64,000 nt of DNA, from NCBI GenBank assembly GCA_013339895.1, contig JABACO010000024.1, positions 4,397,298 to 4,461,297 on the forward strand, in the 5' to 3' direction. This document shows positions 35,301-50,300 of the stretch, in pieces; within the stretch, counting starts at the first letter, position 1; every line of letters begins with the position of its first letter. Origin of the DNA: Ephydatia muelleri (taxonomy: Eukaryota > Porifera > Demospongiae > Spongillida > Spongillidae). Under the pieces are notes generated by a model. The model ran no database searches and was not told the DNA's origin. It saw only the letters and a list, made by a program, of their open reading frames with translations. A program made the position numbers and the translations under genes.

Positions 35301-38300
35301 AAAAACCATTATACCGACAAATTTTAGTGCACATTGGCATCAACGTATATTACCATATACAGCTCGTACATAAATTAATACCAGCGTAATGTATTTAATT
35401 GTATATTAAGCACAGTACACATACAGCAAATTAATGTTAATTTTCAGGTTGCAGTGAATTTTAATGTTAGTGCCACCAATTGATGCAAATATGTACTGTA
35501 CACAATCAATAGTTGGTAACCAAATCTTTAGCATTGACATCAGCTCCTCTCTCATGCAGAGCAACCAATACAGCTGTGTGGGGCTGTACGTTGATGAAAG
35601 GAGCAGTGCGGTGTTCTGATCCTACAGGTAACATCACCAGATCATAATGCCAAACAGCTTTAGCTCTCGATTGGATCAATGCATTATGGTCATTAACAGC
35701 ACAACATACATGTACAGGTATTTTCATATGTATACTGCATATGTGAAATGAGAAATCACCAAGAAACTATATCCTTCTATTTATAAATATGGATTCGATA
35801 ATTGAACTGATTGGTCACCACTGCTGTGTGCATTCTATAGCAAACAGTTGTCATGAGGAGTCAATCGCTGTGTTTAAGATTACATGCACATGTACATGTA
35901 CACTATATTATTTTAATATTCAGATTGGAAGGCCAATGATGTATAATCAGCTTTGAGCACAGTTGACTCTTATATCCATCCTTTGATATCTAGCTAACCT
36001 TATCCCTTGCATTAATATTAGCTCCTAGCTCCAGTAGAAGCACCACCGTAGCAGTGTGGCCATTCTTTGATGAAAGTAGCAGTGAGGTATTATCATCCTA
36101 CATGTACATAAACAGACACTAGATCATGAAACTTAAGTCCACAACCAATGGCATATTGTCATTCAAATGTAAGAAGTGATACAAATTCTGATCTAAAGGG
36201 CTAATCGGTGCACAAAGTATGAAATATGGTTGAAAGTGTGGGCAACACTAAATAAGGTACATACACAGTACTTACAAGCTAGAAAGAGTTGTGAGCCGAT
36301 AGATAGATATGATAGAGTACTGGGTGACAGATTAATAGAAGGAAGTTGTAGGGCTCCCAATAATCTACAAACCTTGCTAGTGTCGTGCCTTGCTAAGTAA
36401 ACACTTAAGAATTGTGGTTAGAAGTTTGTAGAGGAACTACATATCTTATAACCAACATATATGTTAACTTTGATTTATGACAAACATACATGAGTTGGAT
36501 GTCAGTTTTGGAGCACAGCAACAAAATGGTATTAATCTGAATACTGTACACCTCGGTGTACAAACGTACCCCCTTGATGACACTCAGGACTTTAAACATT
36601 AAATACACCATACGTGTAGCATTCCGTGAATGAGAAATAATTAATTTAGTAATGTACAGCAATCACACAGCTGTAAGTAATTCGTGATGACATACTGTAA
36701 GTGTCATGACCTAACCTTATCCCTGGCATCAATATCAGCTCCTCTCTCCAGTATAGCTACCACGGTATCTGTATGGCCATTCTTAGATGACATGTGAAGT
36801 GCAGTTTGTCCATTCTACATCATCAGACAAAGAGTGGACCACATACATGCACCATTTACTACTAGAAGAGCAGCAGATACTTTAAAAATGGGTAGAATAA
36901 TATGCACACATACTGCACGTGTAAACCATCTACAACAAATCACTATTATCCATGTTAGTGCCATGTTTACATGCCCCAACCAGCTGTAGAGGTCAGAGAC
37001 CTGGTGTTTGTGTTATTTTCTTGCCAGCCTAAGTAGGCAGAGAGTGATCATTTACAAGTGAGCGTGGGGATGGAGTGGGGTTGAAAACAAGGATGAAACT
37101 ATGGGATACCGCAATGATGCACCACACACATTAACAGCTGATGTCATCCCAGATGACATTTAGGGCATGTTATGCAGCCATAGGATATAGAATATAAATA
37201 AAAGGAAGAGCCATTGCATCCGCAATTGATTTCGAAAACAAGGGGGTCAACCCATAAGAGAGCACATTTGTGGTAGACGTAGAAGTAATTTAAATAGAAG
37301 AATGTAACAGTTGCATGTACAGGAGGAGCTTGGCGAGCAAGCAAAGGTAAATGAGTATAATAGTAAAGACAGTGGCAAAGAATTTTTTTACTAATTGGTA
37401 TTTGTCTTGATTTGATGTAGCAAAGGTTACATTAGCTGTTATGAGATGATGAGATGATGGATTTAGATGATGTGGTTGAGCTTAGAGTTTGCATACACAA
37501 ATACGACACATTTAATACTGCACTGTGTATTACAAACAAATTTTCTATAACCATTGCTTAAATCCATAGCTGCCCCTATTCCATATTGTCTACAGTAAAA
37601 CAGGCATATACTTTAAATCGAAAATAAGGTGTTTAATGCACATTCATAGCAATACACGAATGGAAATTATTGATATGCTACTACCTACAGTACTTTACCT
37701 AACATGAACAGTTTACAGAGAGTGCGATAGGATGGCTCGGGAATTCACTCTCACAAGGGCCAAATGGAGTCTTCCAAAGATTTCATTGCTCACGAGTGAC
37801 ATGGGACGTCCCAGCCTAGTGGACAAATGGGTGGCAAGTCTTGACAAAGCTTGAATAGCCTCAGTACCCCAACATCCATACGTCTCCACCACAAAAGGGA
37901 AACATGCCCAGCCTAGATCCCTGCACCTTTCATCATTCACTTGGTGCTTGCGGATCAGGGCAGCCAAGGCGGCTGAACCTGGTGTCGCACACGCTTCTTG
38001 ACAAATTTGTGCATTTGGCGTTGATGTGACAGACAGGTCAAAAGCTGCTGGCTTACCGAGGACCCAGTTTGGAACAAGAACATAAGCTGGATGAATACGA
38101 TCCCTAGACCACCCACCCATCTGTAGTTGTGAAGCAAGACACGCAGTGTGACAAAAATCATTGAAGATGTCTCTCAACCTGTTGTGACGTGAGACAACAT
38201 CACCCACTTGCAACACAGAGCATGATGGCCATAAGCATCCAAGGCAGCATTACATTGAGAGCAACTTTGACCTTGAGCAACTGGGATACCGAGCCACCAT

Positions 38301-41300
38301 TTCATCACCACCTGAAATTCAGAAGGCTCCAAGTGAAGGCCCATGCTTGGGGATGGAGTAACTGATAGCCAAGCTGAGGCATGGGGTGATGAAATAGATA
38401 GTAGACAAGCCCTGTCGATTGGAGTGGAGGTATCAAATAGTTTCTTGAACTGACAATCCATTTTGCTTGACAGGAACTACTGAGTGAGTGTGGAACAGCT
38501 GTTGTCAATAGATTGGGAGTAAGTGAGTCAGGTGGATCAACAATGTTGTTATAAAGGTCTATAGAGTGGTGCAAGTACCTACAAACCTCATAAGATAAGC
38601 CTGAACTGACAGCTTGGGCTAAATATGCAGCAAGAGAGTGGTAGGGGACACAACGCAAACCTAGAGCACCCCGACTTAGACTAAGTTATGCTTGCTGCCC
38701 CACGTAAAGTCAGGAGTGTCTACTGCAGTATACTCCACAAAACACTGCAGCACCTCATCATCAAACAGACTGAGGGCATCACCAGCTAAAGAAGGTGGGA
38801 TAGTTCTGGCCAGATGTATCAGTCTACAAAACCCTCCACATTGAGGAGTAGAAGCATGGCTACATGAAGTTCTGAAGAACCTACCTGGGCTAACTTCTGG
38901 AGCAGCTTGGAAGCGTCTGTATGTTTTTGAGCAATATACCTGGCACAAAACAAAAAATCTGCTATTGGAGCCCCTAGTATATCGAAATGAGGCGCATTGG
39001 ATTTTTTCATTTCATCTGGGAACATACTTAGGTCATTGAGGCTGAATAATTCACATTTAGACAAATTGATATGAAGACAGAGAGGAGGTCTCAAGTCTTT
39101 GATGATAGAAAGCACATGTAAAACAGCAGAGATGGGACCAGCCACAACACCATCATCTATATACCACCTATGAAACAGCAGAGAGGCACACTCACTGTCT
39201 GTAGCAATGGCACAAACTACCTGATGCAAAACCAGACAGAAAAGCAGAGGGCCCAAGGGATCTCCCTGCTGGACACCAGACTCAGATGTAATGGAACCTA
39301 GAGTGTGCCATAGTATAGGGTATTGCCCATAACACCAGGAAGACCATGAAAACAGTTCTGGGAAATGGAGATTTAACAGCATTCAGCACTGCCTGTCTAG
39401 ACACCGTTACGTAAATCAATTTTCATAACAGCAAAATCCACATCAAGCCAATGATCATCCGCACAACTTCTCAGGCCATGAATGATTTTTTCTGCTCCTG
39501 AAGGGCACGCCACTCCCAGCTGGAAAGGGGAAAATATTTCAGAAGCCTTGTTCTTAACTATAGCACAAATACACTTGCTAGCCAGTCGCCTTAAAGTTTC
39601 ACCAACGATAATTGGGCGAACATCGAGGGGACATATTTGGCTTGTTCTTCTCCAAGGCCACAAGACTACCACCAGCCATAAACTTTGCCACTGAAACAGG
39701 AACCTTACCTGAGAGGAGTAGATTTACTATATCCCTGAGGGCTGCACAAATTGAAGACTGCATTGGGATGCCAGCTACCTCAATCAAATGCTGAATGCGA
39801 AGTCCTGATGGACCACAAGCTGTGCCTTTTGGAAAAGAATGCAAGATTGCTTTCAAGTCACAATCTGGAGGGAGGAATAGTGGTGCTGAAGATGTAGAAG
39901 GTGGAGATGGAAGAGGACTCTTTGGATGCTTAGAAAATAATACATTCCAAGTGGCTTGATAGTTTGGAGCCAAGAAGAAAGAAGAAAGGAGGGCCTGACA
40001 AGCTTTTGAAAACAGTCCCTCTCTAGCATAGGAGATGGCTGTTTGAATTCCTGAATTTCTACTGACAAGAGGAGAAGCACGTTTAGAAGATTGTTTATTT
40101 GAAGCCATGTTCCATAGCACATCAAAATGACCTTTAGACCATAAGTCACACAAATCTCTATAATTGGACGAGGTTTGTGGTGACCTCCACAATGCTTAGG
40201 AGCAAACAGTATGCACTTGGGCAGCATGAACACTTTCAACCATGTCTCCTGGGTATTCTCAAATGCAGCAGGTCTTAGGGAAGAAGATAGTACAAAAGCA
40301 ACAGCTTGTCTGTCCTTGGCAGGGATATGCCTCACTGTGCGAACTGGGAGTTCACAAATAGCTTCAACGGTTGGTAGGGGGCATAGCTCCTGTTATGCTG
40401 GATGGAGACAAAGCTGACAAGCGAACGCTGTTGTTAACCAAAGGACATTTTAACTGATGAGAAGGAAGATGTGAATTTGCTACCAGATCTCGACAATGAG
40501 GGCAAATGAATAGATTTTGTTCGTGAAGCTGGGAGTCTGGGACAGTATCTGGAAAGAAAGTCTGGGCATGCAAGGTCATTTGCTGACGCCACATAGTACG
40601 CTCTGTGCAACCTCGAACTAAGCACGGTTTTCTATGCACTAAAAAGCTAATTCAGTCAGAAATTAATATGCACCTCTTTATATATACACTCCGTGATGTC
40701 TGTTGCCACAAAACTGTTCTCATATGTCTGTGTGCGTTGGTTTGTGCAATGAAGGGTGGGGGTGTGAAAATGATCTGCTCACACTGAATGTTCATTTCTG
40801 ATTGTTTGCCATCGCTTCCCTCAACCAGTGCCAACCCTCGACCCTCACCTTCCCTTTCCACACACTCCATCCCCAACAATCTCCCACAACCTCCCTTTCT
40901 ACATGCCCTCTCATCACACCCTACCTTTCTACACTCTCTCCCACCACACCCACCAATCCATCATCTCCCTCATCACACCCACTTTGCTCTCGTACATGTA
41001 TATGACAGGATGTCCTTTGACATGAATGCTATTTTCACTCTTCAACACATACACACACATAATCAGTTGGCCGATGGGAATGCACTTGTAGGACAAAGGA
41101 CAGTGAGACCAGTATTAGACTTAAAATAATGCTGTCATTGTGGCATTTTGATGAAACAATGGCGGAGGTACCTCCACATTATGTGAGGTCACTCTGTCAT
41201 GATGATGCTCTGTTGCCACTACTAATTGACAAGTCAGTACAATTTACTCTGCTCAATAAATGATTTTCGTAATCTGTTATTTCATTGTGTTCTATTAATA

Positions 41301-44300
41301 TCCACTTTAGTGAGGTACCTTGATACCTCACTCCGCCAATGAGGTCACTATGACCCATGTAAGCTACATGTGGAGAGACATGCACATATGTGCTCTGCAT
41401 TATGGTACTGACTTCATGATCTATATGAGTTCTCCCCAGCCTTTAACTCTAGAGCTGAATTTAATTTTTATTTTATCCCAATTTATTTCCAATCTGCCCT
41501 TTTGAATATAGTTTGTTTCATGGGCAGCTGCCTGTCCATTTTGTAAGAACACACACGATGTAATGAAGTTTACATGACCACATGTAACCTTTGGCTCCCT
41601 GCACCATACCTTATGCAACTACATGTATTCACAACAAATGAATGGCTTATCAAATGCTTTCTGATCACATTTTGGGAAGACACTGCCAGGCACTCAAACA
41701 AGTGGCATGGAGACTTAATAAAATAGCAAGGCGCTGCACTCTGCAACAAAATACACCATATATTTCATTAATTATATCACTTAGGTGTGCACTGTGTCAG
41801 GAGTAAGTCATACATTAGCTTATGTCATTCAGTGCATAGTACATAGACATGAATGGTATTTTGTTACACATTATGTAGTTCACATGACCACATGTAACCT
41901 TTGGCACTCTGCACCATTCCTTATTCAACTACATGTACAGTGTATTCACAACAAAAAAATTGCTTGTTAAAATTGGCTTAATAGAGGAACCTTTGTTTCA
42001 CAATCCATGCTATATTTGCATTGTTGATGTATTGATATTCACTTTAGTGAGGTGCCTTGATGCCTCACTCCTCCAATGAAGTCACTATGACCCATGTAAG
42101 CTACATGTGGAGAGACATGCAATAGTCCTATCTCGTAGCTTAGTGTTTGGTGTGGGCTGTGTTATCATTGTTGCTGAGGAAAATTGCAATAAAATAAGTA
42201 ATAACTCCCATCATCCACCATCACCTTCACACACCTCTACCTTCAAGCTGTGTGGCTTGGGTCAAATGTACACAGATATGCCAGGCTATGATGTCATACA
42301 CATTTATAATCTCCTGTAAAGTGCCACCGTTGAATAATTGGTTGGTCCCAATATCATGATAAGCTACATGTGGAGAGACATGCACATGGACCACCTTAAT
42401 TTACACTCTCTGATTTGGGCTGCATCACATCGCCTGACATCTGTATGTTGTGCATGACCCTGTAGTGTTTGAACTTTGTGAAGACTTATAAATATTGTAG
42501 CACTTTGGGACTGACAAACAGTCCTTCTGAAGGCACCTCTTTCTATTTAGCTGTACCTACATTCTGTGACCTCACACATCTGGCACTGGTCACGAAACTG
42601 TGCTTATTTGTATGTGTGTGTTGGTGTGTGTGTAGTGGAGGATGGGGTGTGGAGCTCACACTGGATGTTCATTTTTGATTGTCTGCTATCGTTTCCCATC
42701 AGTGGGCAAAACAATGACACTGAACATGTGCAGTAATCTCTACATTACCCTAACAGCTAGCAAATATCAGGCATACTTAGTGCAAGGGGAGCATCCCAGG
42801 GAAAGCATTAAAGCAATGATATGGTCTTGAAAGTGTATCACTACTATTTGACAAGTCAGTACAATTTGCTATGCTCAATAAATAATTTTCATAATTCGTT
42901 ATACGCTTTGGAATGTGATGTCCATGCATCAGTAGATGATAGAGGTTACACTTATGATATGTCATGGTGGGTATGCAGGTGAAATGAGCTGGAGCACAAA
43001 AGAACTACTTTGCAATTTATTTTAAATTTGCCCTTTTGAAGAGGCAACTTTCTTTGTTAATGCATCATTGAGAATTGTGTTCAATCAATATCCAGGTGTC
43101 TTGACGCCTCATTCCTCGTATGAGGTCACTATGACCCATGTAAGCTACGTGTGGAGAGACATGCAATAGTCCTACACATGTGTGTCTTCATTATAATTCT
43201 GACATGATCTATATCAGTTCTCCTCAGCCTTGTGGGACGTCAAGTTTTATGTCAGGGAATGGGGATACATTGGGGCACACATTTAGAGTATGTGGGGCAA
43301 TGCAATCTACTTTATAAATCTCTAGAGCTGAATTTAATGTGTTTCATGGGCAGCTGCCTCTTCATTTTGTAAGCGCACACATGATGTAATGAAATTTGAG
43401 GTTCACATGACGACATGTACTCTTTGGCTCCCTGCACCATACCTTATTCAACTACACGTTAAGTATTCACAACAAATGAATGGCTTATCATATGCTCTCT
43501 GGAAATGCACATGACACACCAGACATCTGTCTGTGGACATCACATGTTGTGCATGACCCTGTAGTGTAACCTTTGTGATGACTTATTAGCTTCGAATTGC
43601 ATTTTGCTACTGCCAAACAGTTCTTCCATTAAGGGTTCATTGTTACATTGCTGTCAGAGCAGGCACAATGACACCTACCCAACCCAATCCAATAAGTGTG
43701 CAGCCTCCAGTGAAGTTTAGCGAGAAGATAAACTGGAGACTATGGGTCATTAGGTTGAAGCCCAAAAGATGACGTTATGCTTGCGGAGTGCCTCAGCATC
43801 TCTCTTCCTTCCCCATCATTTTCCCATCTCCCTCCTCACATGAATTGGTTCTAGCACAATACTAATTCATTCAGAAATTAATATGAACCTCTTTCTATTG
43901 ACCTACGTTCTGTGATGTTTGTAGTCACAAAACTGTTCTCACATGTATGTGTGTATTGGCGTGTGTAGTGGAGGGTAAGGTGTGGAAATGATCTGCTAAC
44001 ACTTGACATTTGTTTGCTATCGCTTAGCATGGACCATGGCATGACGTTACGCAAACGGAGTACCTCAGCAGCTCTCTTCCTTCCCATCATTTTCCCATTG
44101 GACAAACATAAATGTAATGATCTTGTAGCCACATGTTAGGTGTGGCTGTGCTATCATTATTGCTAAGGAACATTGTGATGACAAAATATATTATTATGTA
44201 CTTTGGTACTTCTATTAGCATTTATTGAAGCCTAGGACAATGGCAGAGACATGAGAAACAATGACACATCTCCAGAGAGGTTTAGCAAAAAGACAGACAG

Positions 44301-47300
44301 GAGTACATGGGTCATCGACAGAGGCAATGATTCCAAAAGACACCAGGGAGTGTGACTATCTTTATTGAAGAAAAGTGTCTTATTGTACATGAAAGAGCAC
44401 TTTCATGTGAAACCACGTAAATCATTGTAGTCCTAAGCAAAATTAGATTTGCTGAATTACTAGTTTCATTATGGTGCTCCTACATTGCCACTTATTTTAG
44501 CACCTACCATAATCAAAATTAATTCTGAAAGACAATACATGGGTTCCACTCTTCGTTTAAATGCACCATTGAGAATAGTGTTGTATTAATATTCACTTAG
44601 GTGAGGTGCCTTGATGCCTCACTCCATCAATAAGGTCACTATGACCCATGTAAGCTACATGTGGAGAGACATGCAATAGTTCTACACACATGTGCTCTGC
44701 ATATGATTCTGACATGATCTATATCTGTTCTCCTCAGCCTGGCAGTGTCTTTCCAAAATGTGATCAGAAAGCATTTGATAAGCGATTCATTTGTTGTGAA
44801 TACATGTAGTTGCATAAGGTATGGTGCAGGAAGCCAAAGGTTACATGTGGTCATGTAAACCTCAAATTTCATACTCTACATGTGTGCCCCAGTGTATCCC
44901 CGGGTGAACATTTGATTACATCACTTAGGTGTGCACTGTGTCAGGAGTATGTCACTCATTAGCTGATGTTATTCAGTGCATAGTACATAGATGTGAATGG
45001 TGTTTAGTTTCCAGGAGATCAGGTGGTCAAATCTTGCCATGAAGAAGGATATGTGACTTACATGTAGTTGCCATGGCTACATTGGTGCTGAATTTCATTT
45101 TGTTGTAAGAGCACACATGTTGTAATGAAATTGCATGACCACATGTAACCTTTGGCTCACTGCACCATACTTTATTCAACTACATGTACAGTGTATTCAC
45201 AACAAATACATGGCTTATCAAAATTGGCTTTTTGATCACATACATATATTGAGACCACTCCATGCAGGCTGTGTGGCTTGGTCACATGCACACAGATATG
45301 CATTGATCACAGGCTATGATGTCATACACGTGTAGGCATGTGTGTACTGACCTTATCAACCTCATTGATATTAGCTCCAGCTTCAATGAGTGTCTTCACC
45401 ACATCAAGATGTCCTTCCTGACTTTCCATGTGCAGTGGACTCAATCCATCCTGCAATACAAATCCCATCAGTATTTTTCGTAATTTCATTATGGTAGCAA
45501 ATATGACAGGATGTTGTTTAACAAAAACACATGAATGCTCTTCAACATATGCACACATGGTAAGTTGGCCAATGGGAATGCACATGAGACATGTGCATGA
45601 CCCTGTAGTGTAACCTTTGTGACAACTTATTAGCTTTGAATAGCACTTTGCTACTGCCAAACAGTTATTCCATGAAGGGGTTCATTGTTACAATGCAATC
45701 AGAGCAGGGACCACGACAGAGACCTACCAAACTCATTCAATTTCATTTTGTTGTAAGAGCACACACCTTTAATGAAATTGCATGACCACATGTAACCTTT
45801 GGCTCCCTGAACATTACCTTATTCAACTACATGTACAGTGTATTCACAACAAATAAATGGCTTATCTCTTAATAATGCACTGCTCGATGCGCACCAGGCT
45901 GACTGCATGACCTTGTAGTGTATGTCCTTTGTGATGACTTATTAGCTTTTATTCTAGCACTTATTTGGTCTTGAAAGCGTATCACTACTACTTGACAAGT
46001 CAATACCATTTACTCTGCTCAATAAATAATTGTCATAATCCGTTACTGTGTTCCAGCGATATTCAATTTAGTGAGGTGCGTTGATGACAAAGGTTTGAAA
46101 TCTACGGGATGGATGCAATTATTCCTAAAGACCACTTGGGGAAAGAATGTGTTTATGTGTTTAATCACGTAAAGTTTCTTATTGTAAATTAATGATGCAC
46201 TTGACAGGGCATTTAAGTCATACAATGCTAGGGTGTGTAACCGGTTATCAGGTTATTTGGGTTATTCGGATATTCGCAAAAACCTATCCGTTCGAATAGC
46301 AATTTAGCATTACTCGGAAAAATCGATTAGTGAATTTTATCTATTCGAAATAACCGGTTTATGTTTCTCCATTCGGAGGTACTTAGGTATTCGTCATCAG
46401 CATCGACAATTCGCCCATTATTCGAATACTGTTTTATACTAATATCCGGATATGATTTTCAACAGAGTATTTCATAATTAGAGTTATAAATATAAACATA
46501 CGTCACTGTTGTTTTTACTATTTATACATACAGAAACAATTTATAATTCGAAAGGTATTGAGTAAATAGATAGTAATATAATACTAAATATTCAGTACCA
46601 AAAAAGTGTTGATAATAAACCAAACTCTCAGGAAGAAAATTTGGGGAATGATATGTATTGATGTCATATGTCTATTGTACATTTATTCTGCACATGGTGG
46701 GACGTTTTAGACATTCAAAGCAACTTCCCAAACACAATCCATGTAACCAATGGGTTTAATAGACCACTCAGAAGATAAGTGATAGGACGTACAGAGTGTG
46801 GCTAAGTGTATATAAATGCTTGTACATGTATATGAGTATGGTTTTGAGTACTAATGAAATACATGTATAGACCCAACAAAAAAAACCCTCTTTTAAAAAA
46901 GTGTAACGCATACACCGGAAATAGGTAAATGAGAAGAACATTTACATGCATACAAGTAACTTCTTATATAACATAAAAGAATGTTCTAGAGCAGATCAGC
47001 ACGTGATGTCGTTACACTGCTCCCTCCTTGAAGAGTACACGTCCACGTGTCATGCTAAAAATAAGTCCAACTTCCAAGCCTTTCTGGAGGCTGTCTGCTG
47101 CGGCTAGAACGACGCAGAGGGACTTGTTCAACTTGATGAGGCTCTGTGTCATCACCGTCATCCTGCTCACCAACTTCCTCTACTGGGTCTTCATGATAAT
47201 GTTCTACTGGCTGTTGAGTTTCCTCGTCAGCTGGTGCTAACTGCGCAGCCTGGTTCTGTGGCACTACCACCAAGTCATACATTTCTTCATTCACATCGTG

Positions 47301-50300
47301 CGGTGGGATGGTCTCCCTAGCTGGTACATCACCCTGCTGTGAAGGACCTGCTTCTTCTGTATGCTCCACCCTGTGCAAGTATGGCTTCAACCTGTCAAAA
47401 TGTACTGTGTGCTGTTTGTGAGGACTGGCATCTTGTTTGATTTTGTATACGCAATTATTTAGCACATCCACCACTGTGTATGGCCCTTTCCAAAATCTAT
47501 GCAACTTCTTAGAATACCCCCGTGGTACTGCTGCATTGTGTAGCCATACTTTGTCCCCTTTAACAAAAGGGTTACCTGCAACCTTTGTGTCGTACAACAG
47601 TTTATGTCTTTTCTGCTCAGCAGAAAGGTGCTGTCGTACACGTTCATAAGCTTCGCTCAACCACTTCCGTAATTCCTTAACATACACTGGAACATTAGTA
47701 GGCTGACCAGAACCTGTGGGCAAACCAAACATGACATCGATAGGCAGCTGCACCTCTCTGCCAAACATCAGGGAAAATGGTGTATGTTTGGTAGCCTCAT
47801 GGACACTAGTCCGATATGCCAACATAAGGCACGGTAGCTTCAGGTCCCAGTTGCTTTCGTCATCAACTGCTGCCATTCTCAACATCGACAATAAAGTCCT
47901 GTTGAAACGCTCAATCATGCCGTCTGATTGCGGGTGGTAGGGCGTGGTCCTGGTCTTGACAATTCCCATCAGCTGACAGAGCTCTTTTATTAGGGATGAT
48001 TCAAAGCTTTTACCCTGATCTGTATGGAGGTGTGTCGGTGCCCCAAACCTGGAAACAAACTCATTAACAAACACACGAGCTACTGTAACTGTCTCCATGT
48101 CTGGGATAGCAAACGCTTCCGTCCACTTGGTAAAGTAATCACCGATTACCAACACGTACTTATTTGAACGGGGTGTCAACGGTAGAGGACCCAGGATATC
48201 CATCGCCACACGTTGCATAGGGGTTGTAGAAACGTCCGCTTGCAATGGAGCGTGACGGTGTTTAGGTGGCGACTTCGTCGACCCACACAAATTACACGAA
48301 TCACACCATCCCTGCACATCCCGGCGCTGCCCAACCCAGTAAAATCTACGTCTGACCTTTTCCAGTACCTTGCCCACTCCTAAGTGGCCTGCCGTAGGAG
48401 AGTCGTGAAGCTCAGCAAGTACAGTTGGTACCAACACGGCTGTTAAGCTCCGTAGAAACATTGGACATTTACTACGCGCGCGCCGCGTTATAAGAAATAT
48501 TGAAATGCCCCTTAACAACAGACCTAGTTACCGACAAATCTTCACCATGTTACAGCATTTTGAATAGAAGCCCTGGGTTTTTTAAGTTCCAGCATGCATA
48601 CAATCTCAGGCCATAGTGATATCATATTTTTTTTATTTTTTTGGCAGATGCATTGCAGCGGTTATTTATGTTCTTACCAAACCACTAATCATCCTGTATT
48701 ACGAAGTGTGCAGTTTTGTCAAATACGACAACTACGAATTTTAAAAATACAATCAATTTGGATACTGATGGCAGGATTCATGTGTTCAGAGGGTTTTTTC
48801 TCTTTATATTACATTATCGTAAACATCAGGTACTTGAAGCGCGGTTGATACGAACGTGCCGACTACACCATACGTTAACTTCGTTTGCGTCGCTTTATCT
48901 CTGGCCTTGCAGCAACATTCGATGGAGCAGTATGCAGAGTGTGTTCTTTCAACATCAACTGCAGTTTTTGAGCAGGATCTCTTACTCCACAGTACGTCCT
49001 TTCAAGGTCATTGAAGTAATGGTGGATACTTTCAACTCCCTGCTCACCCAAAAATCCAAAGCCCATGTGCCATTGTTTCAGATAAGGTACAACATGGACT
49101 TCTAAGAAGTGCATCTTTGGCAGCACTGAATGAGTAGCAAAGTTTTTGCGATAAAAGGCCATGAATGCTCCAATGCTATCTTCTACAAAACAAATATGAA
49201 AGTGTACTGTTTCACTCACAATACTGACTCATAATTTACACTTACCCAATTGCTCTATTTCTTCATCAGAGACAATGTTCTTGTCATATATGTTATGGCA
49301 CTTCTGAAATAAGTTAAAAAGTGACAAGTACTTCTGGCTTATAGCTCTTGCTTCACTACACAATGGTGGGTAGTCTTCTGCAGTTGATACAATAGAATTG
49401 CAAAGTATTGCAACGTTGTTCGCCTAGAAGGTATAATCATGTTTGATATTTTGTGGTCAAAATACAGTGTTACCTTTAATGCTCTGTGAACATGATTACC
49501 CACAAATGTTCCACTGTAGTATGCCTGCCTCTTTACATGAAAAGAGGCTAGTGCATTGTCTAGAGCCTTCACAAAGGGTCCATCTTCCTTTTTGAAATCC
49601 ACTTTCAAAGTTACTTCAAGTTTGTCAATCTCTTCACCCTAGGTTTATAACGTATTACAATCAAACATATTCTGCATTAATAACTAAAATCTTACCACAA
49701 CATTAAGCCTTTGTTTTTTCCCTTCAATTTCAAGCTTCATAAGCTCTACAGCTGCATCCATTTCTTCTTCACCATATGATAGCATGTATACCACATGCTG
49801 TTCAAAGCATTGGATTGTATCCTTCAGTGATAAGCAGAAAATGAGGTGTAGAACAAGATACACAGAATTTACATACCTTTCCTACAGATTTAACTACCAT
49901 TACATCCTTATCAGGGCTCATAGAAAGGGAACGCCTAACTAAATTTGCTTGCAAAGCAGACTCTATACTTGATAGTGGTGCACTTTCTGGCTGGAGAAGA
50001 ATTCCTTCAATAGCACTTTCAATGGGCAAATAACTACAGCCACTATTCAAATGGTGTTCATAATGACCAAGCTCCAATGGTCTTGCACAATTCATACAAA
50101 TTACCCTTATTTTTCTTAGAGCATCCTGTACAAAGTTGCTTGCTGGCCGTACCATAGAGACACTTAGAGGTTGTTCATAACAGCAAGGACATGAAAGTGT
50201 TCCAGAGGTTTCCAACCACAAGCAACAACACTGGAAGCATACTACTGCACCACAGTTAATTAGTTCTACTGGACTGTTAAGAAGCATTAGGCATAATGGA

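Larger units (their letters stand above)
41100..46100. repeat. intronic repeated blocks, left set
   Basis: Built from a few blocks that recur here and at 54.9-60.4 kb: the ATGACCCATGTAAGCTACAT block (41350, 42080, 43130, 44640, 58915), the ACATGTAACCTTTGG...GGGAAGACACTGCCAGG block (41580, 43410, 45140, 55410, 55970, 57370, 60340; inverted at 44745-44875), and the CTACTTGACAAGTCAGTACA block (41210, 42850, 45985, 54940, 61630). The run 43500-44760 pairs with 58060-59050, and the ankyrin exon at 45352 with 57811. The two sides are paralogous duplications. Confidence 0.8.

Noticed and set aside
48435..48518. First ~28 codons of the integrase frame
   Set aside because: Also transposon sequence; integrase coding resumes at 48434.
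49802..49876. Extension of the RAG-like exon 1 to the frame end
   Set aside because: A strong GTATGT donor follows SVGK and the next exon joins in phase, so the extension is intron.
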